Shown piece by piece: positions 55,101 through 64,000 of a stretch of DNA of 64,000 bases. How positions within the stretch are numbered: the stretch's first letter is position 1; every line of letters starts with the position of its first letter. Location: NCBI RefSeq assembly GCF_036711975.1, contig NC_091972.1, positions 12,963,001 through 13,027,000 on the forward strand, given 5' to 3'. The notes beneath the pieces are model-generated. The model saw only the letters and a program-made list of their open reading frames with translations, did not search any database and was not told the origin of the DNA. This stretch comes from Onthophagus taurus. Its lineage: Eukaryota; Arthropoda; Insecta; Coleoptera; Scarabaeidae. The translations under genes were made by a program, and so were the position numbers.

Positions 55101-58100
55101 GTAAATATCGTTCTAAAACCCTTAACAGTGTTATTGTTATAATGCGATTTTATTTTACTAATAACTTTATCTAATCCGCACTCGATTGTAATCCGCATTT
55201 GATTTTAGAGCATATAAAATTTGTAAAAAGGGTGCGGATTAGATTCGAGAAAATACGGTATTAGGATAAGAGCCACAAAGGGATAACAAAGCAGAAAAAA
55301 TACCAACTTGGTAAGCAAAATGGCAATCAAAATCATCATCATGAATGTTGTCAGAAAGATGTGCTTTCAGCCTTAGATTGCTAACATTTCAGTAAAAAAA
55401 CGTTGATAACAATGGTGGCGGTGCGATCATTGTTTATGCCATTCTTCTCTTCTTAATTAAATATAGACGTAGTGCAACCATGTTTCCATTTGTAGCGACT
55501 TAGAGGAAGCTAAATAAACACTTATTGTTTTGTTTAATCCGCAAAATTGATTCTGTAATCCTTCACCAGAAAAGAAATTGAAATCATTTGCGTTCTTAAG
55601 CCTACAATACATCTTTATGCGTTATGATTCAACACAACAGGTGAAGCTCACAACAAAGCATCAGTTCGTTCTTATACTATACTTTGATCGCAAAGAGAAC
55701 ATTAAACTAATCAATAATATAAGATGGATAATATAAGTGTCTCAAAAGAGACACTATGTATAAACACAAAAAGTTCCAAAACTACTTAGGATCTCCAAAA
55801 ATATTATCCTACGCACTTCAAAACTCATCTCTGGTGAACAGCTGTCAGCATAGTTTTGATAAGCACCCGTAAACTTTTAAATCCACTGTTAAGTAAATTA
55901 CGTAGCTTCACTGATATGGATTTTTTTAATACAACATCACGATGTTTCAAATCTAGAAAGTTGTAAAAATCACCAATGATTCTGTCTTGGTTCAAGATAC
56001 ATTGAAAACATTATAGGAAGAAATATTGGCACGTTATAGTTACCCACAATAAGCTATGGCAGCACCAACTTCAACATCTCCAGTAAATGAAAGAAAATTT
56101 GCCTGTTTGGTATCGATAGTTCCGTAACTTACAAAATCATGACGCTGTGTTAACATAGAAAAGAACAACAGCATTCACCAAGAGCTTGAATGTGTCTAAC
56201 AAATTACAATATAATTTTCTGGGTACCACCATCATCTCATAATTCCACATTATAAACCGAATTATTTAGCTAAGCTGCAGTGTTAAAGTATTCAAATAAT
56301 TCATGAACACATAACGAAAAGAACAACTGTTGGGAATTTTTGTTTTTCCTGGTTCGATTGTAATTCTTATTACCACTTCAACCTCACTCACTTGTCTTAG
56401 TATTTCGAAACTACATGTACAACTAAAGACTTCTCTATGCGTCAATGTATGATTCCTCCACCAGAGATTATTGCATATCAGACTTTAAATTTCTAACCTT
56501 CCCTATTACAGACAAATAATTAAGTTCAGAGGAATGTATGACTTTCAGAGATTAGGGATTATGACTTAGGACTGTCTCATTTATTAAGACGTAGAGTTCT
56601 TATGACATTTGCGTAACATTCAAATCGTTAATAATATACCAGATCTAAAGAAGAATGCAAACAATATTGTTTCTCCTCTTTCAGAAATCTCCTGAATAAC
56701 TTTCCTTTCAATATTGGCCATTTCTAGGATTTTTAGTACAATTTCCATAAAACTGGCTAAGTTAGCAATAATGTTTAAACAGCCTTAAGAAAATCCAGAT
56801 TTGTTATGAATTTTATGTACATCCGTAGAAGACATATCAACACAATCAATGTTAAGACTGGTCAAACGGTGGTTTGATACAACAAGAAATTCACCATTAT
56901 TGAGCAGAAATAAAAAGTCAGTAAAAGCAAAAGCATTATAACATAGCTTCTTCTATCGAAAAGCGCTAAGAAATATTTTGGTATGTTTTGCAAACTTTTT
57001 GCAAACACACAAAAATTGTTCATAATATATTATCAAGTCAATTATCGCATCTCGACGAGAAAGCAACAAATCCCCACTTGATTACAAAATTACGGTCATG
57101 GAATAAATTGTATGTTTCCACATACCTGGAAGACAACGCCGATTATATCCGTTAATAAGACAAATAATTTCACTGAACCTCAATGAATCGACAATTAGTT
57201 TCTATTTTGCTCTCCTAAACTTTTCTAAGATGTCACGTAATCACCACGACACCCTCACTTGTAACTCTATGAAGGTTGGTTGTTAAGGGATGATAAATGG
57301 CAAGGAGTTATTTACGGACAATAATGCGGATGCACATTTCTAGGATAAATATGTTCGAAATTACCATCAATCTTTATTGAAAAGGGCTTCATCGCTTGAA
57401 TGCATCACTTCATAGGAAAATAAAATACCTTTACACAATTGAAACTCCCAAATAAATGTAGCTTTCGTCTATTTGTAAAGCAAAAATATCATTCATATAT
57501 ATACAATAAATATGAAATAATAATGAAATTGATTTGAGACGAAATTTTCGATTTAATGAAATGAAAAAAGTGAAAAAGAAAATTGAAAATTAATATCTTG
57601 TGAACGAATTAAGATATGATGAAGAAATAAAATGCATTTTAAAGGAAATTTAACAGAGATTTAGTATGCCATAAATAATTGCTTACATTCCATAAATATA
57701 ATTAATATGATTTTTTTTAAACCTAACGGTGCACATTTCTTATAGATTTTAAGAGCAGAAATTAAAAATACATAACGTATGAACGAATTAAGATATGCAT
57801 TTTAAAGCAAATTTAACACAGATTTAGCCATTTACCATAAATAATTGTTTAAATCGCATAAATATAATTAGAAGTATTATTTTTTTAAACCTAACTCTGC
57901 CTATCTATTATACATTTTAAGAGCATAAATTAAAAATGTATATCTTTTAAACGAATTAAGATATGATGATGAAATAAAATGCATTTTAAAGCAAATTTAA
58001 CAGAGATTCAGTATACCATAAATGATTGTTTATATTCCATAAATATAAATAATATGATTTCTTTAAACCTAACTGTGTACATTTCTTATAGATTTTAAGA

Positions 58101-61100
58101 GCAGAAATTAAACATACCTATCTTACGAGTGAAGTGAGGATTGAGATAGAAACGATGTAAGGAACAAATTAAAGCAATTTTAATGAAGACTTAACCTAAA
58201 AATTGTTCCCAATGGCATTTTTTTAATATTAAGTTTAAATAATCATTACCACTTTAAAAAATCATAATAAATCGGGGTTTTAATAAATCGATACGAAATT
58301 ATCACTATTTATACATAAAATCGTAAGCTTTGTAATGAAAAAGACCGCTTTTCAAAAAATCTTTTAGTTTTTGAGCTATGAATTTTTAAAGACAATTATT
58401 TCTTTTTTATATTTAAGGTTATGATTGAAAGAAAAACGATTTCTTAAGAAGTTTTTTACTTTCTAATAAAAGAATATGTTTTGAAGAATTTCTCTTTATA
58501 TACTTACAATAAAATTAGTATATGGGAATATTGGAGTTTTATTAAAATAAAATAGAATAAAAATTTTAAATTTCAAACACACGAAGTTCTTTTCTTCAAG
58601 AAAAAAGTGTAAAAATGTATTATAGTTAGTATACAAAAGCAATTATTTACCGTTAAATTGTAAAATATTCACCTATTGTAAAAGCAAAGAAGCGTTAAAG
58701 TGGTTGTTTGTCTTTTTAAGAGGATTTAAGAAAGCTATTTTTTTCTTTCCTAGGAAACATCATTACTATACAATACTTGTTAATAATTTTAACTTGAAAC
58801 AGGTTTTTTTAAAATTGATACTATTTTTTTTTCAACAAAAAACAGTTTTTTTAATATTGGTCATTTTTATTTTTGATAACATTCCAGTAGCAATATAGTT
58901 GCCACTTCTGCTACGGATGAGTCGATTACGTTTTTTTTTCAAATATTTTCCAATAAAAATGCAAAAGTTGTAGGTATTTATTTATTCGCTAGATATTAGT
59001 ATTTTATTTTGTTTATATAATCCGCCCTTTGATTACGGCTTAAACCCTAAATATTTTTATATTTAAAATATTTTCAAACTGCAAATTTATAAATAAATTT
59101 ACAAGAAAAAAATTGTAATTATTTTACAGTGGAAGAGCCACGTTTGGAAATTGCCAGCGAAGGTGAACTAAACGAAGTCGATTTACAAGAAGATCAAGGC
59201 GACCAAGAACGACCAAGAAAAGTGCGAAGGTCGCGAACTACCTTTACCACTTTTCAATTACATCAATTAGAAAGAGCTTTTGAAAAAACACAATATCCGG
59301 ATGTTTTTACAAGAGAAGAATTAGCTGTTAGGTTGGATTTGAGTGAAGCTCGTGTACAGGTTGGTATTTTTTATTTTTGACAAATTAATTTTGACAAGAT
59401 TAATTTAATTTAAAAGAAGTCATTTTTGGTTGAAATGACCCCAAATGACTAAGTTCACCGTTGATACTGGCGTTCTTGAAGCTGTTTTGTCTGGTATGCT
59501 TTAGCATTTCCTTTGTAGCCTTTATGGCCTTCGTTTTGGTCAACACTTGCGGCGTGTACTTTGGCAGAAAGTTCGTTAAAGACCAGATTATTATCGACGT
59601 GTCCACTAAAAGGGTGCCACCCCGAGCTTACATAGCATATTTTAACTTTAATAAATTAAATGCTTCTCAGTATTAATATACATAGGTAACTATATATTAA
59701 AATAAAAATAATATTGTGTTATCTCGAATACTTTATTTTAGTAATTAAAAAAAACTTTGATTTATTTTTTTGGAACAAAAATTTTTTGTGCGAGACGGCG
59801 TTCAATAAAAGTCCTTTAGCGAATAGAAACGAGAGTTACGGAAAGGACAGGACCGTCAGTTCATAGGAAGGTCCGGATGGAACCCCGATTACCCCCATTG
59901 TACCACGACAATGGGCAATTGCGGGGACCACTTGCGCCCCTTTACAGGGCCGGATTAATTATCAAAATTGTCGCCAATTAAGATGCGATTCACGGTCTGG
60001 CCATTATCCGAGCGGCACTGATTCAATAAGCCAATCAAATTGACGCGCAACAATAGATATTAACATTAATAGCGCAAAAGGGGCCGTAAACGGGGTACAT
60101 TTGGGGGGTGGCGGACGAGCGGTGGACGACGAACGTGCGATTCGTGCCGCAAATTCAGGCAATTATGGCAAATTCGCAACAATAGATCACTGTTAATTGG
60201 GGTGATACAATTTCGGGGGCGTTCTCTTCCCCATAAATGGAAAGATAATTAATTTTTTTATGTTAAACGATTATAATGAAAGATATTGTAATAGTTTTCT
60301 CAAAAGAGTTAATAATTAACAACAAATTGAAAGAATGTTATTCATCATCGATATTAATCCATAAACAGTGAAAATATTGTGTAGTAAAGATTATTGAATT
60401 TTTACCTGAACCATTTTACCGTTTTGAATACATACAAATATTCAAGGTTCTTAAGAAAATATCGAAAACACAACTTTACTAACCAGCATGTAAACTAAAA
60501 AGTAATTACATAAAACCAAATCAATGTGCCGCTACTTATTGTTAGAGAACTGTCAAAGGTAGGATTTTGCGCTCTAAAACACAGATCTATTTGGAAAGTA
60601 AAACATATACTGAACAGATCAACAACGCTCTCGGGAGTCTATTATTGACCTATCAGAGCCTGACTGTTGGACTATTTGTTATTGAAATATCTGGTCTCTA
60701 TTCTCTTGGCTTAATGTATACTCTATCTATGCATCATTTAATCTCTTCATTAGAAATGTGCTCTAGGCGTGATATTGTGTTTGCTCTTCGTATGAAGTCC
60801 ACTTCAACTGTTTCGATTTTGTTGATATATTTGGGATATGGGATTGAGACCTCTAGCAAATTCTACCTCATATCTCAATCTAGACTCCTTGATTGTCCGA
60901 TAGATTATGACTTTTGTTTCAAAAGTAATTTTATTCGATTATTGCAAAGAATCCGCCGAAGAGGAAGGCCCAGGACAATATGGACTATGATCAAGGAGTT
61001 GGACGAATGGGGAAAAACATGGGGAGAAGCAAAGCTAAGCCGTATGCTCTAGATAAGGATTTACAAGAATGTATAGCAACGAATTTAGTATCCTCATACA

Positions 61101-63849
61101 TCTTTGACCTTACTGCACTGATTTTACTACATCCCTGATGTTCCTTTCTTAGATATCTTACTGCCGAGGTATTTATATTCCTCGCATAGCTTTTTTATTG
61201 TTTCCTTAACATATAATCAATGTCTTCCTAGGTGTTCGAAACAACCAATAGAACATAATCGAAGAACAAAGCGGTTAGGCATCGATCACCGATCTCTATT
61301 CGTGAGCATTTTTGTCCCCAGTTCTTCAGAGCTTTATGGATGTATTTGGGAATAGTTTAGAAATTTCGTTTCTCTATTTTACTACACTTTAGGGTTGTTT
61401 TAGATGCTTAGGATTTACCATGTCACTCTTTGCCAAAATTTTAAACATCTTTTCCAACGATATCATATAATAAGCTTTCTTCATATCCATAAATACAAGA
61501 TGTGTGGCTAAGTCTCAGGCTATTCGCTTTTCAATTACTTGTAGTAACGAAACCGCTGTGTTCTTCTATTTCTTCGTTATCATGTTCTATAGTTTTTTTA
61601 TAATTCTGCCATACAACCGTCCTACCGAACTCTAACATTTACTCTTGTATAGTTTCTGCATTCTCTCGTACTCCTCTTTTTTATGGAACTAATGTATATC
61701 AAGTTGCAGTCACCTGGAATGTTTTGTGTCTCTATCAGATATTTATTAAAAATATCTGTTAGGGCTTTTATCACAATATGTGCAACATGCTTTAAAAGTT
61801 TCCAGTTTTCATCTCTTTTAGTGCTTTTTTTACTTCGCTGTTTGTTATACATTCAAGGTCAATACTGCCATCTATCTGTACCTCGTCTATTCAGTCTTTG
61901 AATTCTGACCTTTCTTCTGTAAGCAGTTGTCTATAAGCTTCTCGCCATTCTTTTTCCTTTATTAGACTGTCACTTCTAGATTCTTTTCGTTTTGCTCGCG
62001 ATACCTTTGATCCTACCAAACACCTTTTTACTTCTTCACATAACTTTTGTAACATTGTAACTGAGAAGCCATTTTTGATATGTTATCTTTTTGTCATCAA
62101 AACATTGACCACCACCCTGGGTACTATATTTCATCATTCCTGTTCACCCAACATAACCATAATAATATCTTAATAATAAAAATTCTCTACAATGCATCTT
62201 TACTCATTTTGCAACATAATATCAAGTCAATTGAGAAGAAGAGTTTTAAAATTTACGATCCAACTAATAAAACCTTGTTTCGCAAAAATCTTCTTGACGC
62301 TTTTTTTTTCATTCAACAGCTTCTCTTGCCCATCCTTATTTCTGCCATGATGTTTTACTCTGTCCTGCAGATTAGTCTCACATCAAATAATTTGCAGAGT
62401 TTCAAGCAACCTTCTTCAATAGATAGATGCAGCAATTCCATCAAGGATTAAATCGTAATTACACATACTGATGGATGTTGATACAACCACCTCAACGGTC
62501 TGCTCGGTCTGCATCTATATAATTATAATATTGCTTCTTTTCGGGTCATTCAAAAATGGTTAAAATGTTTTGCTACTAATTTTGAAACATTCCAATGTTA
62601 CCTAATAACCTGAGTACGAAGGTGACTCTGTGATTCTCTTCGTATGCTTAATTTATAATGTTCGGTTTACAAAATTTACATGTTTATATTAAATCAACGT
62701 CCTCGAATACTGTTTTTCAAAAAGAGCCACATCACCACAAAAAATGCCGGGACTAAATAGTTCGGTAACCAGTTGAAACTTTTTTGTAGAACTACTTGCA
62801 TTGACGTACTCCTGCTCTATTTGAATGCTTCAATGACTGCTTCAATATTTTCTCGTGCCTTTTTATCTGCTGCTCTTTTGATCGCGTGCATAAAAATAAT
62901 AACAGCAAAAAGCTCGGTTCTTTTAAAGCGTTTAACACAACTTACGTCAAATTTTAATATAATCAGCCGCAACCCTACCACTTAAGACATAAATGTACCA
63001 AAACCAATATTTTAATTAACTGTATCTAATAAATAAGATTAATAAATAAGTTCATTAAATAAAAATTTATAAACATTAATATTTTTTAATTAATAATTTT
63101 TTTAATCACTCAAAAATCTGTTCTCATTTTAAAGAACCTTTTAATTCGTTCCTAAAAGCGTCACAAAAGAGCCAAGTGGTCACCGTAATTTGTCGAGCAC
63201 CCTTAACACACTCTCGAAACGCAACAAAGGGTTTCAATTATACCATTACCTACACGTTAAATGAAAACGTTAAATTGCACACGCTTCTCGCGTGTTGTTC
63301 TATTATTTCCACCTTACAAGGTGTTGCTTATGTGGACTTTAATGTTTTCAGGTTTGGTTTCAAAATCGACGAGCCAAATGGCGAAAACGCGAGAAAGCCA
63401 TGGGAAGAGAAGCCACACCGTTTATGCATCACGAACAAGGTACTAAGTTAATTTTAACTTTTTGAATGTATTGTAATTTTATTATTTCTTTTATAGCGCT
63501 TCCAGAATTTGCTATCCATCCTAGATTGGGTATGCCCCCGGTTCCACCGGAAGGTTTTTGGCACGGACTCCCTCTCCCGTCGGTGTTTAGTTATCCATTG
63601 GCTTTTCCGTGGGGTGCAAAACCGCCGATGTCTCTTCCTTTCCATGCGTTTTTGTCACAATACGTTTTGGCAAATGGAGCACCTCCTCCGTCGAGTTTAC
63701 CAGCTCCTTCTGAAGATAGATCACGAAGCACCAGTCCTGAAGTGACTCCGAATTGTCCTCCATCACCATCAAGGACGATGGAAGCGCTCAGAATGAGACA
63801 ACAAGTATCAAGGTCATCACCTCAACATCATCAATTACACGCGTCTTAA
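52137..63849 (+). CDS. hbn: homeobrain (hbn), paired-like homeodomain transcription factor
   Basis: Homeobrain is a nuclear transcription factor of the insect anterior brain and optic lobe, usually clustered with Rx and otp. Four coding exons: 52137-52248, 59130-59359, 63352-63439 and 63497-63849. Phases agree and give 260 residues. Residues 16-24 (VYSIEQLLG) form an eh1/octapeptide-like repression motif. The homeodomain covers residues 69-128 ([55 protein letters not shown]), with Gln at position 50. The intron falls between homeodomain positions 46 and 47, as in many paired-class genes. Then LPEF, a Pro-rich region ([20 protein letters not shown]), [10 protein letters not shown] and a Ser/Pro tail with MEALRMR, a possible vestige of the OAR box. 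The homeodomain sequence fits hbn better than Arx, al, Rx or otp. It is shorter than Drosophila hbn. Introns are 6.9, 4.0 and 0.06 kb. Confidence 0.85.
53380..53750. other. GC-rich island in hbn intron 1
   Basis: CpG-rich, non-coding as far as can be seen, within intron 1. It contains the near-palindrome GTCCGGTTCGAGCCGGAC (53502-53519) and purine-rich blocks (GGGGGAGGGGATAAATGG). It could be an intronic regulatory element or a retroelement scrap. The frames open on both strands are due to composition. Confidence 0.3.
53973..55258 (+). mobile_element. pogo/Tigger-type DNA transposon, decayed, 1286 bp
   Basis: Terminal inverted repeats CCGTATTTTCTCGAATCTTA (53973) and the complement ending at 55258 are flanked by TA on both sides. 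Subterminal ATCCGCACTCGA-type words repeat several times at both ends. Inside, plus-strand fragments match a pogo-like transposase. Near 54370-54430 is the start of an HTH region ([11 protein letters not shown]). From 54690 to 55010 the DDE core reads [20 protein letters not shown], then [35 protein letters not shown] and [14 protein letters not shown]. Frame breaks and internal shortening make it inactive. It sits in hbn intron 1. Confidence 0.85.
55262..57580. other. hbn intron 1, AT-rich, nothing recognised
   Basis: No exon or classifiable repeat is seen in this part of the intron. Confidence 0.4.
57585..58135. repeat. tandem repeat, about 175-bp unit, 3+ copies, in hbn intron 1
   Basis: GAACGAATTAAGATATG recurs at about 57602, 57781 and 57950 (as AACGAATTAAGATATG). 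It is followed each time by AAATGCATTTTAAAG, then ACCATAAATAATTGTTTA, CATAAATATAATTA, TTTAAACCTAACTCTG and ATTTTAAGAGCAGAAATTAA-like words. A fourth unit begins near 58110 and fades. Units are 170-180 bp and roughly 80-90 percent alike by eye. No coding capacity. Confidence 0.85.
58140..59129. other. hbn intron 1, very AT-rich end
   Basis: Very AT-rich intron sequence up to the acceptor TTTTACAG at 59129. The plus-strand frame at 58704-58898 (Phe/Leu/Ile-rich) reflects T-rich composition and is not a gene. Confidence 0.5.
59395..59680. other. unrecognised open segment in hbn intron 2
   Basis: About 200 bp remain open in frames on both strands just after the homeodomain exon (minus-strand frame 59606-59400, plus-strand frame 59461-59676). 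Neither protein matches a family I know, and splice signals are not obvious. It could be a conserved regulatory stretch, a decayed gene scrap or chance. Confidence 0.25.
59790..60245. promoter_or_regulatory. strong candidate intronic enhancer of hbn
   Basis: A sharply bounded GC-richer block in hbn intron 2. It contains a perfect 8-bp inverted repeat of a Sox core, CCCATTGT-ACCACG-ACAATGGG (59894-59915), further Sox-like words (AACAATAGATATTAAC, CAACAATAGATC), and homeodomain words GGATTAATTATC, CCAATTAAG, GTTAATTGGGG. GGATTA and CCGATTAC resemble Otd/Bicoid-class (K50) sites. No open reading frame with protein features spans it. Function is inference from composition, motif density and position in a brain-patterning gene. 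Confidence 0.5.
60930..61060 (+). mobile_element. LINE C-terminal scrap (GRPR motif)
   Basis: The plus-strand frame ends [20 protein letters not shown], then [14 protein letters not shown]. This matches the RGRPRxTWxxxIxEWGKTWxEAKxxA motif at the C-terminus of RTE-like insect LINEs. The upstream part of this frame shows no LINE similarity. Confidence 0.65.
61130..62075 (-). mobile_element. RTE-like LINE fragment, opposite orientation
   Basis: The minus strand carries, from right to left, a linker/early RT part ([20 protein letters not shown], then [20 protein letters not shown]). RT block residues follow ([20 protein letters not shown], then [19 protein letters not shown]). Near 61220-61140 comes the downstream motif [18 protein letters not shown]. 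Stops and gaps are present. The order is that of an RTE-type ORF2, and the same family supplies the scrap at 1075-1485. Confidence 0.75.
62080..63175. other. hbn intron 2, nothing recognised
   Basis: AT-rich intron sequence. The Leu/Ile-rich plus-strand frame at 62080-62451 has no family features. Confidence 0.4.
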
Positions 63850-64000
63850 GTGTGATTTTGTTTGAAATTGTTTTGTACATAGCAGGATTAGTGATTGAGT
63901 AATTAGTGGATATTTATTACAATCCCGTTCCCCCGTTACAAGTGATAGAAAAACCTACTTTGAGTATGGAAAAACCTTTTCAGTGTAATATAGTAGTATT
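63850..64000 (+). other. start of hbn 3' untranslated region
   Basis: Sequence after the hbn stop codon up to the window end. No polyadenylation signal is reached. Confidence 0.5.

Noticed and set aside
52137-63849. Assignment of the homeobox gene to Arx/aristaless, Rx or orthopedia
   Set aside because: The homeodomain start [20 protein letters not shown] and the downstream LPEF fit homeobrain; Arx/al have FTSYQLEELERAF and a clear OAR box, Rx has HELERAFEKSHYPDVYSREE-type residues, and otp differs more.
1-64000. CRISPR arrays, rRNA, tRNA genes
   Set aside because: None seen; tandem repeats present have units too long or too diverged for CRISPR, and the organism is an animal.

Overview
The window is nuclear DNA of an insect. 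It is AT-rich, its genes have short introns with GT-AG borders, and it holds insect-type non-LTR elements (Jockey-like and RTE-like), mariner and pogo relics and foldback repeats. The gene set (an insect-type homeobrain homeodomain gene, a krasavietz/BZW orthologue and a TXNL1-like gene) fits a holometabolous insect. A beetle is my best guess, but nothing seen here proves it.

Layout. 1-2.6 kb: probable intron or flank of NDC80, with an RTE-like LINE scrap and a foldback. 2.7-4.1 kb (-): first three exons of the kinetochore gene NDC80; its C-terminal exons are not visible here. 5.0-12.6 kb: repeat block with Penelope-like remnants, a three-unit tandem array built around a palindrome, a mariner foldback nested in that array, a Harbinger-type MITE and a 1.05-kb palindrome. 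13.1-23.7 kb: dense housekeeping cluster of TXNL1 (+), a tandemly duplicated TXNL1 3' part (+), a family-92 glycosyltransferase (-), maspardin/SPG21 (+), a gypsy-type fossil, CCDC112 (-) and STOML2 (+). 26.4-33.6 kb: BZW/5MP (krasavietz) with a long repeat-bearing intron. 33.6-52.1 kb: gene-poor stretch in which GC-richer, element-like islands alternate with decayed transposons (hAT, Jockey, a YqaJ-type nuclease fossil, Tc1/mariner). This layout is what one expects upstream of a developmental regulator. 52.1-63.85 kb: homeobrain (hbn), four coding exons over 11.7 kb, whose introns carry a pogo element, a ~175-bp tandem repeat, LINE scraps and a strong candidate enhancer with a Sox-like inverted repeat.

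Functionally the genes are mostly independent housekeeping units: chromosome segregation, thiol-redox/proteasome-associated protein, glycan transfer, endosomal alpha/beta-hydrolase-fold protein, centrosome/cilium coiled coil, mitochondrial scaffold and translation regulator. One developmental gene follows. Two gene pairs are head to head (GT92/SPG21, 523 bp; CCDC112/STOML2, 225 bp), and one is tail to tail (TXNL1/GT92). That tail-to-tail junction has itself been tandemly duplicated. A TTGACA(G/T) word lies 50-130 bp ahead of the start codon of most housekeeping genes.

No tRNA, rRNA or CRISPR array was seen. I found no clear new molecular system. The most checkable novelties are the TXNL1 duplication with intact alternative terminal exons, the nested insertion with its empty site in the same window, a recurrent hammerhead-like hairpin word, and the hbn intronic Sox palindrome.
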